55,727 nt of DNA from an uncultured Candidatus Saccharibacteria bacterium (lineage in GTDB: Bacteria > Patescibacteriota > Saccharimonadia > Saccharimonadales > Saccharimonadaceae), in assembly GCA_944391325.1 (NCBI GenBank), contig CALXTC010000013.1, positions 1 to 55,727 on the forward strand, in the 5' to 3' direction. The notes under the pieces were generated by a model that made no database searches, was not told where the DNA came from, and worked only from the letters and a program-made list of their open reading frames with translations. This document shows positions 47,660 through 55,727 of this stretch, piece by piece. Position numbers and translations under genes: made by a program. Position 1 is the first letter of the stretch. Each line of letters begins with the position of its first letter.

Positions 47660-49156
47660 TCACTGCAATTTCTGACGTAGAATTTGTTGAGCTAAGGATG
47701 GGTTAGCCTGCCCCTTGGACTTCTTCATCACTTGCCCAACCAAGAAGCCAATTACTTTTTCCTGGCCAGCCTTAAAATCGGCAACAGCCTTGGCGCAGGC
47801 TGGGTCGTCAATGACTCCGTCGACAATTTTTTCGATAGCGCCCTCATCGCTAACCTGTAGTAATTTCTTGTCCTCGGCAATCTGCATTGGGTCGGTGTCG
47901 TGTTTTAGCAATTCGGCGAAGATTTCTTTGCCGGCAGTTGATGATACCTTTTTGTCATCCAGCATTTGGGCCAACTTTACTAAGTTGGTGGCTGATGGTA
48001 GATTTAACTCTGTCTGCTGATTGCCGCTGTTCTCATCGTTGTCTACTGGCAGACAACTGGCGAATAGATTGGCAATGCGTTTAGCTATGGTTTGGTTGGA
48101 GCCATCTAACACTTCATTGATCAAGATGGCAACCTGTTGATTATTAAGCAGTACCCGAACTACCCCCTCGTCAACACCTATGGAACTGAATTTACGGCGA
48201 TACTCAGCTGGCATAACTGGAAAGTCGGCCTGCATCGTGGCAATATCTGCGTCTGTCAATACGATTGGTGGAATGTCGGCATCGGGCATATACCGATAAT
48301 CCTGGGCATTTTCCTTGCTACGTTGAACGGTGGTTTTGCCCTCGGCATCTGACCAGCCACGTGTTTGCTGCTCAACTGCCCCACCTTGTTTCAGGATAGT
48401 GATTTGTCGCTTTATTTCGTAATCAACGGCACGCTCAACTGCCCTGAATGAATTTAAGTTCTTGATCTCGGTGCGAACTCCCAATGGCTCGTCGGGTTTG
48501 GCGACGGAGATGTTAACGTCAAACCGCATATTGCCATGATATAGGTCGCCAATAGTGACGTCGGCGTAAGTCATTAATAGGTGTAGTTCCTCGGTATAGG
48601 CTCTAGCCATGGCTGCCGAGTGAATATCTGGTTCGGCAACGATTTCAATTAGCGGCGTGCCAGCACGATTTAGGTCTACTAACGAGTGATCACTCATGTG
48701 TGTTAGCTTGCCGGCATCTTCCTCGACGTGGGCATGGTGGATGCGAACGTGCTCACCGGTTGGTAAATCGACTCGTCCACCTAGAATCAATGGCTGATAC
48801 ATCTGGCTAATCTGATAGCCCTTGGGCAGGTCGGGATAAAAATAGTGCTTGCGATCGAAATGGCTAACGTGGGCGATCTGACTACCTAGAGCTTTGCCAG
48901 CTCGAACGGCCTTGACGATAGCCTCGTGGTTTAAATAAGGCAACATGCCAGGTAGGGCGTAGTCAATTGTGCTGACTTTGCTGTTCGGCTCGGCCTCGCG
49001 GGCGTCATTATCGACGCTACTGAATAACTTAGTGCTAGTGTTCAATTGCACGTGGCACTCAATACCAATAGTTGGTAAATAACCGTCGACTAAATAGCGA
49101 TTGATGTCGCCGTCAATCTCAGTGCCGTGCTCGCCAGCGTTTCCTAGTTCACTCAT
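47660..49156 (-). CDS. gatB: Asp/Glu-tRNA amidotransferase subunit B
   Basis: A 498-residue subunit of GatCAB, which converts Glu-tRNA(Gln) and/or Asp-tRNA(Asn) to the amidated form. It starts near IGIECHVQLNTSTKLF, the family N-terminus, contains LPGMLPYLNHEAIVKAVRAG, FDRKHYFYPDLPKGYQISQM, EDAGKL, DLNRAGTPLIEIVAEPD and KNLNSFRAVERA, and ends with the YqeY-like tail GFLVGQVMKKSKGQANPSL. Zinc-binding Cys are not evident. AAGGAGAAG lies just before the ATG at 49156. It is last in the operon gatC, gatA, HEPN-like gene, gatB. Confidence 0.97.
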   Translation of the reverse strand: MSELGNAGEHGTEIDGDINRYLVDGYLPTIGIECHVQLNTSTKLFSSVDNDAREAEPNSKVSTIDYALPGMLPYLNHEAIVKAVRAGKALGSQIAHVSHFDRKHYFYPDLPKGYQISQMYQPLILGGRVDLPTGEHVRIHHAHVEEDAGKLTHMSDHSLVDLNRAGTPLIEIVAEPDIHSAAMARAYTEELHLLMTYADVTIGDLYHGNMRFDVNISVAKPDEPLGVRTEIKNLNSFRAVERAVDYEIKRQITILKQGGAVEQQTRGWSDAEGKTTVQRSKENAQDYRYMPDADIPPIVLTDADIATMQADFPVMPAEYRRKFSSIGVDEGVVRVLLNNQQVAILINEVLDGSNQTIAKRIANLFASCLPVDNDENSGNQQTELNLPSATNLVKLAQMLDDKKVSSTAGKEIFAELLKHDTDPMQIAEDKKLLQVSDEGAIEKIVDGVIDDPACAKAVADFKAGQEKVIGFLVGQVMKKSKGQANPSLAQQILRQKLQ

Positions 49157-49165
49157 AACTTCTCC

Positions 49166-49597
49166 TTAAATTGCCCCTAAATCCTTTAGGGCGTTTTTAT
49201 AAATTGTCAGCATGCGCTTGGCAACAACCTTATTGACATTGCCGTTGACCTCGTGGGCAATACGGTTGCGCATTTTGTGTGCTGCCCATACGCCGTTGAT
49301 GTCTTGGAATAATTTGTCTGATTGCTTAAGCCTATCGCCCATAGTATTGCCGGCAACACCACTTTCTCGTAGAGCTTTGTCTAGTAATTTATCAGCACTC
49401 AGAATGGCAAACTGATACGAGGCGTTGTTGTCATGATTGATATTGTTTTCAATTTCTAGCCAAGCTGTTCGGTAATAGTCCTTGTTTAGTAGTTTTTTAC
49501 CATGTCCACGTGTCAGGGCTAGGATTGCCAGTATGGCAAAGCCAACAATGGCAATAACGATTAACATTATGACAATTGCACTATTAAATCCTGGCAT
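49166..49597 (-). CDS. Membrane-anchored HEPN-like protein in the gat operon
   Basis: A 143-residue protein: an N-terminal transmembrane helix (SAIVIMLIVIAIVGFAILAI, about residues 5-25), a basic linker, then a four-helix soluble domain with AWLEIENNI, SYQFAILSADKLLDKALRES and the segment WAAHKMRNRIAHE. The R-N-x-x-x-H there matches the HEPN motif R-x(4-6)-H, a nuclease or RNA-binding signature; the second conserved acid was not checked. It sits between gatA (stop immediately adjacent to its ATG) and gatB (9 nt). The placement suggests a conserved CPR neighbour of GatCAB. A tRNA-related role is inference only. Confidence 0.65.
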   Translation of the reverse strand: MPGFNSAIVIMLIVIAIVGFAILAILALTRGHGKKLLNKDYYRTAWLEIENNINHDNNASYQFAILSADKLLDKALRESGVAGNTMGDRLKQSDKLFQDINGVWAAHKMRNRIAHEVNGNVNKVVAKRMLTIYKNALKDLGAI

Positions 49598-51007
49598 TTA
49601 CAACCTCTCAACTTCCTTAGCGAATGCCAATAGTTTGGCGTCGTCCTTTTGCCGGCCAATTAATTGCACGCCAATCGGCAAGCCACTATCACTTTCGCCG
49701 CATGGAACTGATATAGCGGGTAGTCCAGCTAATGATGCGGGAACGGTCATAGCGTCGGCCAAATACATCTTTAACGGGTCGCTGGTATTCTCACCCAATT
49801 TAAAGGCGGGTGTGGGGGCGGTTGGACAGATCAAGAAATCGCATTCGTCAAACAACTTGTTGAATTCGTTAATTAATAGGGTACGAGCCTTTTGAGCCTT
49901 TAGATAGTAGGCGTCAAAGTAGCCGCTACTCAGCACATACGAGCCAATCATAATACGTCGTTTGTTCTCTGGCATAAAGCCGGCACTACGACTTAGCCCG
50001 TATACATCATCCAGTGATTTGGCCTTGTCAGAGCGAACACCATAGCGAACACCGTCATAGCGAGCTAGGTTAGATGATAATTCGGCTGGAACGACAATGT
50101 AATAAATGGCTAGGGCGTATTTAGCCATTGGCAAACTAACCTGACGCACTGTATGTCCAGCCTGCTCTAACCTGTTGATAACGGCTTGGGTCTGGTTAAC
50201 GACGTCAGCGTCAACACCCTCGCCCATAAAGTCCTTGATTACGCCGATAGTGTAGGACCTCTGGCTGTTATCGGTTATTGGTTGGAAATAGTTGTCGTGA
50301 ACAGTGCTGTCATGTCCGTCCTGCCCAGCCAAGATATCCGAGACAAGTTCGGCATCCTCGACGGTTCTAGTTAATGGTCCAACGACGTCGGTTGAGCTAG
50401 CCATAGCGACAACGCCATAGCGACTAATCATGCCATAGGTTGGCTTGTAGCCGACTACACCGTTAAAGCTACCCGGTTGACGAATCGAACCACCCGTGTC
50501 GGAGCCCAAGGCAAATGGGACGATGCCTGCTGCAACGGCAACGGCCGAGCCACCACTAGAACCGCCAGCAACACGTTCAAAATCAACGGCGTTGTGCGTT
50601 GGGCCAAAGGCGCTATTTTCCGTTGAGCCACCATGGGCAAAAGCGTCAAGATTGGCCTTGCCGATTAAAATGGCATCTTCGTTGTCTAATCGTTCAATAG
50701 CCGTGGCGTCAATAGGCGATTCGAAATTTTCTAAAATTTTGGCGGCAGCCGTGGTGTGACCAATCGTGGTTAAGAAATTATCCTTGGCCACGTATGGGAC
50801 GCCGGCTAGTCGACCAACTTGTTCGCCGCGCCTAATCTTGGCGTCAATTTCGTCAGCCCGATGCAGTGCCTCGTCGTCGAATGTTTCTAGTAGTGCGTGC
50901 AACTCGTCGTTATCTTGGGCTGCTCGCAGAGCCTTCTCTACCTCTGCCCTGGCGGTAGTCTGGCCCGATTTAATATTATTTACAATCTCGTTAATTAAGC
51001 TAGTCAT
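49598..51007 (-). CDS. gatA: Asp/Glu-tRNA amidotransferase subunit A (amidase)
   Basis: A 469-residue amidase-signature enzyme that releases ammonia from glutamine for the GatCAB reaction. The catalytic Lys is in VPYVAKDNFLT (near residue 73), and the Ser-cisSer-Lys signature is visible in AGGSSGGSAVAVAAG and GSDTGGSIRQPGSFNG (about residues 144-180). The C-terminal LPIGVQLIGRQKDD is typical. Normal length. Its ATG overlaps the gatC stop (TAATG) by one base. Confidence 0.97.
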   Translation of the reverse strand: MTSLINEIVNNIKSGQTTARAEVEKALRAAQDNDELHALLETFDDEALHRADEIDAKIRRGEQVGRLAGVPYVAKDNFLTTIGHTTAAAKILENFESPIDATAIERLDNEDAILIGKANLDAFAHGGSTENSAFGPTHNAVDFERVAGGSSGGSAVAVAAGIVPFALGSDTGGSIRQPGSFNGVVGYKPTYGMISRYGVVAMASSTDVVGPLTRTVEDAELVSDILAGQDGHDSTVHDNYFQPITDNSQRSYTIGVIKDFMGEGVDADVVNQTQAVINRLEQAGHTVRQVSLPMAKYALAIYYIVVPAELSSNLARYDGVRYGVRSDKAKSLDDVYGLSRSAGFMPENKRRIMIGSYVLSSGYFDAYYLKAQKARTLLINEFNKLFDECDFLICPTAPTPAFKLGENTSDPLKMYLADAMTVPASLAGLPAISVPCGESDSGLPIGVQLIGRQKDDAKLLAFAKEVERL

Positions 51008-51291
51008 TACAATACCTTTGGCACCTTTACTTGATTATTCTCTGTGTCTGGCGCTAGGTTTAATAGTTTCTCGCGCGACAACTGAGGCTCGATTTTATCG
51101 TCTCGCCAGACATTCTGTAATCCAGTTAGCTGAAAAGTTGGCTCAACCTGGTCGGTGTCAAGCTCGTCTAGTTGGTTGATATAGCCGACTATATTGCCTA
51201 TGTCTGTTGCCAGCGACTCTAATTCACTATCACTTAACTGTATTTCACTTAGCGCCGCTAGATGGCGCACCTCGTCTAAACTTACACTCAT
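51007..51291 (-). CDS. gatC: Asp/Glu-tRNA amidotransferase subunit C
   Basis: A 94-residue subunit that stabilises GatA. The N-terminus MSVSLDEVRHLAALSEIQLS is diagnostic, followed by the helix DIGNIVGYINQLDELDTDQV and the conserved extended C-terminal segment (VWRDDKIEPQLSREKLLNLA). It is the first gene of the gat operon. TATAAT lies 8 nt before the ATG with no SD, so the operon mRNA is predicted to be leaderless at its 5' end. Confidence 0.95.
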   Translation of the reverse strand: MSVSLDEVRHLAALSEIQLSDSELESLATDIGNIVGYINQLDELDTDQVEPTFQLTGLQNVWRDDKIEPQLSREKLLNLAPDTENNQVKVPKVL

Positions 51292-51364
51292 TGGCTATTA
51301 TTATAGCAAAGAATAACTAACTAATCTTGTGGCTGTTGTTAATGCTATTAGCTATAAATAGTAT

Positions 51365-52315
51365 CTAGCGCAATAGATAATTGGCGATGTTGTCGTAATC
51401 GAAGGTATTCTCGTCGGTATCATCGTCTACGACACTATCAACATACAGATGTTCTAGAGTTTTCTTAATATTCTTAGCTGTAATGACTTGTTGCAAGTTA
51501 TCGCTGGATCCTAGGACGCCTAAGTAGTTGTATGCATAGTCTATCGACATTGGGTTATTGAAGAAGTATTTAAAGGTGTGGGCCATCTTGTCGGCATAGG
51601 ACGCCATTAGTTCTTTTAGTAATACATCAATATCGTGCCCTAGGTCGCTGGTCGGTGTTGTTTTGTGAAACACTGCATTGGCTTTGAATAAAATTGCATC
51701 ATCTGTGCAGTCATGAAAATTACATGTTCCATGAATGTAGCCACCCAGATTATCAATTGCGATATGCAACAACTCGGCTAATACATCAGCGATGGCTACT
51801 AATACTACTCTATCAGTTATAGTTGGTCTATCTATGCACAAATTAATTATTTTTAGGACAAAGTCCTGCGGTACTTGCTCTGGCTCTATCATGTTGCCGA
51901 TGCTATCGACATCGGTTAAATTGCTGTAAGTAATATCGGTGTAGTCGCTGAGGTTTTTAAACTGACATGACCCCAGAGAGTTGCATTTTTCTATAAGCTG
52001 GTCGAAACCGAGTTTGTATCTGTAACCTTTTTCGCACTCAACCTGCATCGTGCTAATTTGAATATCATGGGCGCTAAAAGCATGCTTATCTGCGATGAAG
52101 GGCTGGATTAAGTTGTCAAGCTCGTCGTCTACGTCGAATTGCAATAAAATCTTGGTTAGATAGGTTGTTGCTCTGCATTGTCTGCCAGTAATACTGATAT
52201 ATTTATGGCCATTATTAGCAAGGAACTTGTATAGCTGATTCATGTACGCATGCTCAAATATGTGAGCAATGGCATAATCTGTATGCTTCGTTTCTAAATA
52301 ATACGTAGCCTTCAT
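51365..52315 (-). CDS. Possible M16-like (HXXEH) metallopeptidase-related protein, 316 aa
   Basis: Not clearly recognised. It starts MKATYYLETKHTDYAIAHIFEHAYMNQL, containing H-x-x-E-H (residues 18-22), the inverted zinc motif of M16 peptidases. Downstream acids E93 and E95 in STMQVECEKGYR lie about 73 residues on, close to the third-ligand distance (74-76) of that family. The remainder is helical and acidic, with no signal peptide. Length fits a single M16 half-domain pair. The match is from motif spacing only. The ATG at 52315 lies 7 nt after a strong hairpin; the upstream frame (to 52333) overlaps that hairpin and is not favoured. Confidence 0.45.
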   Translation of the reverse strand: MKATYYLETKHTDYAIAHIFEHAYMNQLYKFLANNGHKYISITGRQCRATTYLTKILLQFDVDDELDNLIQPFIADKHAFSAHDIQISTMQVECEKGYRYKLGFDQLIEKCNSLGSCQFKNLSDYTDITYSNLTDVDSIGNMIEPEQVPQDFVLKIINLCIDRPTITDRVVLVAIADVLAELLHIAIDNLGGYIHGTCNFHDCTDDAILFKANAVFHKTTPTSDLGHDIDVLLKELMASYADKMAHTFKYFFNNPMSIDYAYNYLGVLGSSDNLQQVITAKNIKKTLEHLYVDSVVDDDTDENTFDYDNIANYLLR

Positions 52316-52322
52316 GATAATA

Positions 52323-52358
52323 GCCACAGTCACCTATAATCCGAGTGATGACTGTGGC
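52323..52358 (-). terminator. Long hairpin between the 52401 and 51365 genes
   Basis: 10-bp perfect stem GCCACAGTCA/TGACTGTGGC with a 16-nt loop that contains TATAAT on the plus strand. The minus strand then reads TATTATCATG, so the right end abuts the next start codon. It works as a terminator for the 52401 gene or as a regulatory stem at the start of the next mRNA. Confidence 0.55.
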
Positions 52359-52400
52359 CATTGTAGCATCTAATTAGGATTTTTCTAGCATTAACGTGCG

Positions 52401-53057
52401 CTAATCAAGAATTGACTCGTAAACGCTACGGATAGTTGATGTTGGAGTTTTGCTGACGTGGGCATCGACTAAAACAGCAATGCAGGCTAGGACGATACCA
52501 AATATGGCCATTCCTAGGGCAATCATGGCCAAAACATTTGGTTTAATTGCAGCCTTAATGAACTTGTTAATAACAATACCTGCACCAGCCAAACCAGCGC
52601 CGATGAATAGCAAAGGTATGATAGTGCCGACAAAGCGCGACTTCCATGGCGTATAATCGCTGATGGTTAGGATAGTGGCTAGCAGAACCGCTACAGCTGC
52701 CACACCGGCCAAAGCTGCCGTGATAAAGCAAAAGGCCTTGGCAATTTTATTAATCATTTGGTAGTTGTCGCTAGCAACTAGGGCTGCAGCATCCTTGGAT
52801 GATGATACCTTGCCCATGCCTAGATGAGCGACCACGGCAAATAGGACGCTTAATGCTGATGTGGTGACTAGTGATATGGTGCTATTGCCACCGAACACAC
52901 CAAAGATGCTAGGCAAACTAATAACCTCGTCTGCGAACATAGCAATTGCCCCGGCAACACTATAGGTGGCTAGGGTGAATGCTGCGATGATCGATATAAT
53001 GGTTACACCATAGGTAATCACAATATCGGTGATTGATGAAGAGTTCTTCTTTTCCAT
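52401..53057 (-). CDS. Multi-TM membrane protein, 218 aa, unknown
   Basis: A hydrophobic protein with about five transmembrane segments: VITYGVTIISIIAAFTLATY, SVAGAIAMFADEVISLPSI, TTSALSVLFAVVAHLGM, AFCFITAALAGVAAVAVLLA, and FVGTIIPLLFIGAGLAGAGI plus VLAMIALGMAIFGIVLACIA. No family was recognised; similar proteins occur in CPR genomes as unknown membrane proteins. The N-terminus MEKKNSSSITD is short and cytoplasmic. GAGGGA lies 3 nt before the ATG. Monocistronic. Confidence 0.65.
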   Translation of the reverse strand: MEKKNSSSITDIVITYGVTIISIIAAFTLATYSVAGAIAMFADEVISLPSIFGVFGGNSTISLVTTSALSVLFAVVAHLGMGKVSSSKDAAALVASDNYQMINKIAKAFCFITAALAGVAAVAVLLATILTISDYTPWKSRFVGTIIPLLFIGAGLAGAGIVINKFIKAAIKPNVLAMIALGMAIFGIVLACIAVLVDAHVSKTPTSTIRSVYESILD

Positions 53058-53127
53058 ACTTCCCTCACTTTATTATGCTTATGTCCTAATTATATATGTG
53101 ACTGGTAGGAACTGCAACATTTGTTTG

Positions 53128-55113
53128 TTATTTAGCGTATTTCTGTAGGCGTTCGTTAATCTCGTTGATTGTGTCGCGCAGATCAGCTGCTTTTTCGAAT
53201 TCTAGATTAGCGGCAGCTAGTTGCATCTGAGCAGTCAGGTCGTCGATTAAGTTTCGATACTCGTCAACGGGAATCTTATTAAGATTAAGTTTGTGCTTCT
53301 TTTTAGTTTCATCTACTGGAATAATGGCGCGCAAGCCCTCATCGATAGCCTTGTTAACTGAATGGGGTGTTATGTTGTGTTCGTGATTATACTGCGATTG
53401 TATTTGACGACGTCGGTTGGTCTCGCTGATTGCGTAGTTCATGGCGGCGGTCATCTTGTCGCCATACATTATTACCTTGCCCTCAACATGGCGCGCTGCT
53501 CGACCGATGGTCTGGATTAGGGCTGGTTCGGAACGCAGAAATCCTTCCTTGTCGACGTCAATGATAGCAACCAGACTAACTTCGGGTAGATCCAACCCCT
53601 CGCGCAGCAGGTTGATGCCGACCAACACGTCATAAACGCCCTCGCGCAATTCGCGTAGAATATCGCTACGCTCTAGCGTGTCAACGTCGCTATGGATGTA
53701 GGCAGTCTTGACGCCAGCCTCAATTAAAAATTCGGTTAAGTCCTCGGCCATTCGCTTGGTCAGAGTCGTCACCAAGGTTCGCTGCCCCTTTTGAATGCGA
53801 AGCTGGATTTCGTTCATTAAATCGTCAACCTGATGCTCACTTGGTCTGACCTCAATCTCAGGGTCTAACAGCCCAGTTGGCCGAATGACTTGCTCGACTG
53901 GCTTGGGTGAATGTTTTAATTCATATTCACCTGGCGTGGCACTTACGAAAACCACTTGGTTGATATGTCCTTCAAACTCGCTAAAGGTTAATGGTCGGTT
54001 GTCTAGGGCTGACGGCAGTCGAAAACCGTATTCCACTAAAGTTTCCTTGCGTGCCTTGTCGCCATTGTACATTCCTCTGACCTGGGGGATAGTCATGTGG
54101 GACTCGTCGATTAACATCAAAAAATCATCTGGGAAGTAATCTAGCAGTGTGGCTGGCTGCTCACCCGGTGCTCGATTGGTGAGGTAGCGGCTGTAGTTTT
54201 CGATACCCTTGACAAAGCCAGTCTGGCTAAGCATTTCTAGGTCATACTTGATGCGCTGGGTTAATCGTTGTGCCTCTAGGTATTTTTGGTGATCATCAAA
54301 ATATTTAACTCGTTGTTCGTATTCCTTTTTAATATTGTCAACAACCCCCTGCATGCGCTGTTCAGGAGTGACATAGTGGCTGGTTGGGAAAATGCGAATT
54401 TCCCTAGGATAGTCCAACACTTCTCCAGTTAGTGGGTCAATCTCTAAAATGCGCTCAACCTCGTCGCCAAAGAATTCAATGCGATAGGCCGTTTCGCGCC
54501 CTGACGGATAAATGTCGATAGTGTCTCCACGAACCCGGAAATTCCCCCTGGCGAAGTCCATGTCATTACGATGATATTGGATATCGTTGAGATGGCGAAT
54601 AAATTTATCCTGGCGATAGCGTTGCCCTACGGTTAAGTCAATGGACATTTCGGAATAGTCAGCTGGTGAACCAATGCCGTAAATACAACTGACACTGGCC
54701 ACGATAATGACATCCTTGCGTGTCAATAGCGCGCTGGTGGCGGCGTGACGCAGGCGATCAATCTCCTCGTTAATGCGAGAGTCCTTTTCGATGTAAGTGT
54801 CACTACTGGCAATGTAGGCCTCTGGTTGGTAATAGTCAAAATAAGAGACGAAATAATGAACCTCGTTCTCGGGAAAGAATTGCTTGAACTCGGAAAATAG
54901 CTGGGCGGCCAGAGTTTTGTTGTGGGCTAGCACCAAGGTTGTTTTACCAGTGTTCTGGATAAGATTGGCCATGGTAAAAGTCTTACCAGAGCCAGTCACG
55001 CCCATTAATGTTTGATACTTTTCGCCACGTAAAATTCCGTCGGTCAACGTAGCAATGGCGGCTGGTTGGTCGCCTGTTGGTTGGTATTTGGTATGCAGCT
55101 TGAACTCGGCCAT
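53128..55113 (-). CDS. uvrB: UvrABC system protein B
   Basis: A 661-residue nucleotide-excision-repair helicase that verifies damage after UvrA loading. Walker A is [15 protein letters not shown] (about residues 36-50), the beta-hairpin region [15 protein letters not shown], helicase motif [15 protein letters not shown] and motif [20 protein letters not shown]. The C-terminal UVR domain (about 620-656, [20 protein letters not shown]) recruits UvrC. Normal length. TAAAAT lies 12 nt before the ATG at 55113 with no SD. Confidence 0.97.
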   Translation of the reverse strand: MAEFKLHTKYQPTGDQPAAIATLTDGILRGEKYQTLMGVTGSGKTFTMANLIQNTGKTTLVLAHNKTLAAQLFSEFKQFFPENEVHYFVSYFDYYQPEAYIASSDTYIEKDSRINEEIDRLRHAATSALLTRKDVIIVASVSCIYGIGSPADYSEMSIDLTVGQRYRQDKFIRHLNDIQYHRNDMDFARGNFRVRGDTIDIYPSGRETAYRIEFFGDEVERILEIDPLTGEVLDYPREIRIFPTSHYVTPEQRMQGVVDNIKKEYEQRVKYFDDHQKYLEAQRLTQRIKYDLEMLSQTGFVKGIENYSRYLTNRAPGEQPATLLDYFPDDFLMLIDESHMTIPQVRGMYNGDKARKETLVEYGFRLPSALDNRPLTFSEFEGHINQVVFVSATPGEYELKHSPKPVEQVIRPTGLLDPEIEVRPSEHQVDDLMNEIQLRIQKGQRTLVTTLTKRMAEDLTEFLIEAGVKTAYIHSDVDTLERSDILRELREGVYDVLVGINLLREGLDLPEVSLVAIIDVDKEGFLRSEPALIQTIGRAARHVEGKVIMYGDKMTAAMNYAISETNRRRQIQSQYNHEHNITPHSVNKAIDEGLRAIIPVDETKKKHKLNLNKIPVDEYRNLIDDLTAQMQLAAANLEFEKAADLRDTINEINERLQKYAK

Positions 55114-55157
55114 CTAACTACTGTTATTTTAGCATATATGACTATTTAATACGGAAA

Positions 55158-55184
55158 GCAGCCCCACGCATGTGGAGGAGCTGC
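55158..55184 (-). terminator. Terminator after the edge-truncated gene
   Basis: GCAGC/GCTGC outer stem with inner CCAC/GTGG and an asymmetric bulge; the minus strand then reads TTTCCG. It is weaker than others. The 150 nt between it and uvrB/55268 contain no gene. Confidence 0.5.
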
Positions 55185-55267
55185 AGTAGAAATGAAAGAT
55201 GGCTCTGGCGGCCGACAGCCGAGTAATGCATTGCCCTGCAACTAGCGAATTGGCCTGGCTAGCGTAA

Positions 55268-55727
55268 TTAGCGACGGGATCGTTTGTTGGCATACCGGAC
55301 TATGACGGTCGGATCCAATCCGGCTGCTAGCAAGTCACCCCGAGCTAGTTCGGGGCTTTGGAGCGTAGTGATGACCTGAAGAGGATCAGCGCCTGCGTGA
55401 AGAAGTCGCAACTGAGTTACATCATCGAGCTCATAGCGCAACTTGTACGAGAGTCTATTCAGGGCCTCTTCGTCGTGGCCCGCCATAGCTATCAAGCTGT
55501 CGATGATATGCGCTGTCACTCCAGACCAATTGTCAGTAAGAGACAAAATATCCTTGGCTGTGGCCCCATTGCTAGACAAAATGTCGATTTGCTCATCTAG
55601 CAGTTGCATATCAAGTTCCTGTCCTCGTTCGCCAATTCGTCCGAAGTCAATTCGTATGTCACGCGCTACAAACTTTGTGTAATTGCTAATGACATAGTTG
55701 ATGTCAAAACGACGACTGATTTTACTG
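55268..55727 (-). CDS. Unknown protein, C-terminal part (cut by window edge)
   Basis: The frame is open from the window edge (in frame from 55726) to the stop at 55268, giving at least 152 residues; the ATG at 55609 is probably internal because sense codons with the same codon style continue upstream (FDINYVISNYTKFVARDIRI). Visible parts: LLDEQIDILSSNGATAKDIL, YKLRYELDDVTQLRLLHAGA and two short related units LLHAGADPLQVI and LLAAGLDPTVIV. No family recognised. GC3-rich codons and a terminator link it to the SD-led unknown gene class. Confidence 0.55.
   Translation of the reverse strand, partial: SKISRRFDINYVISNYTKFVARDIRIDFGRIGERGQELDMQLLDEQIDILSSNGATAKDILSLTDNWSGVTAHIIDSLIAMAGHDEEALNRLSYKLRYELDDVTQLRLLHAGADPLQVITTLQSPELARGDLLAAGLDPTVIVRYANKRSRR

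Noticed and set aside
53128-55113. Plus-strand frames opposite uvrB, topA, gatA and other large genes
   Set aside because: These are shadow frames of well-supported genes, with no promoters or ribosome-binding sites.
1-55727. CRISPR arrays, tRNA or rRNA genes, insertion sequences, prophage
   Set aside because: No regularly spaced direct repeats, no T-arm/acceptor patterns, no transposase or phage structural genes were seen by eye; a covariance-model scan would be needed to exclude a tRNA completely.
1-55727. Alternative genetic code with TGA as glycine (as in Gracilibacteria/Absconditabacteria)
   Set aside because: Several genes use TGA as a true stop (for example the antitoxin at 39685-39687), and no in-frame TGA interrupts conserved domains.

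Overview
The window looks like chromosomal DNA of a small-genome Patescibacteria (CPR) bacterium, most likely a Saccharibacteria (TM7) relative. The taxonomic call is inference: standard stop codons including TGA, densely packed genes, a single VirB4/TraG-type coupling ATPase, a sigma-region-4/HARE-HTH protein, PEGA and DUF-type single-pass membrane proteins, GatCAB, and no biosynthetic operons. Most genes are on the minus strand. No rRNA, tRNA, CRISPR array or complete insertion sequence was recognised.

Layout. 1-3 kb: end of an ABC-2 exporter and an anchored surface protein. 3-8 kb: small SD-led genes of unknown function, a CmpB-like membrane protein, a dCTP deaminase/dUTPase-fold protein lacking deaminase residues, a secreted beta-helix protein with a sortase-like tail, and a decayed gene. 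8-10.3 kb: HAD nucleotidase, GNAT, CIRCE-controlled Hsp20, P-loop kinase. 10.3-15 kb: a Fic remnant, then a zinc-finger/nuclease-like/RecQ helicase fusion overlapping a coiled-coil gene, a candidate defence or repair module. 15-22 kb: glyA, thymidylate kinase, MBL hydrolase, the coupling ATPase and the sigma-like regulator. 22-28 kb: a cluster of five GC3-rich unknown genes around topA. 28-33 kb: dprA, an unidentified structured RNA of about 290 nt, galU, a KwaB (DUF4868)-like gene overlapping a tail-anchored partner, and rnhA. 33-39 kb: a serpin, two unknown genes and a padR-ABC transporter operon. 39-42.6 kb: a Doc-type toxin-antitoxin pair, der, and a scar with a copied der 5' end, a gene fragment and a transcript carrying two related heptapeptide ORFs. 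42.6-55.7 kb: membrane proteins, ogt, gatC-gatA-HEPN-gatB, an M16-like protein, uvrB and an edge-truncated gene.

The strongest global pattern concerns transcript starts. One class of genes has a TATAAT-like box only 6-9 nt before the start codon and no Shine-Dalgarno (SD) sequence, so those mRNAs should be leaderless. A second class has a clear SD in a longer leader, and the leader usually begins with a short hairpin at the predicted +1. That second class includes Hsp20, the beta-helix surface protein, the sigma-like regulator and most of the unknown GC3-rich genes, which also end in strong intrinsic terminators.

Functional themes: DNA maintenance (uvrB, topA, dprA, rnhA, ogt, helicase), envelope and host contact (beta-helix protein, anchored proteins, ABC exporters, coupling ATPase), conflict systems (helicase module, Kiwa-like pair, Doc module, Fic relic), and lineage-specific proteins of unknown role.
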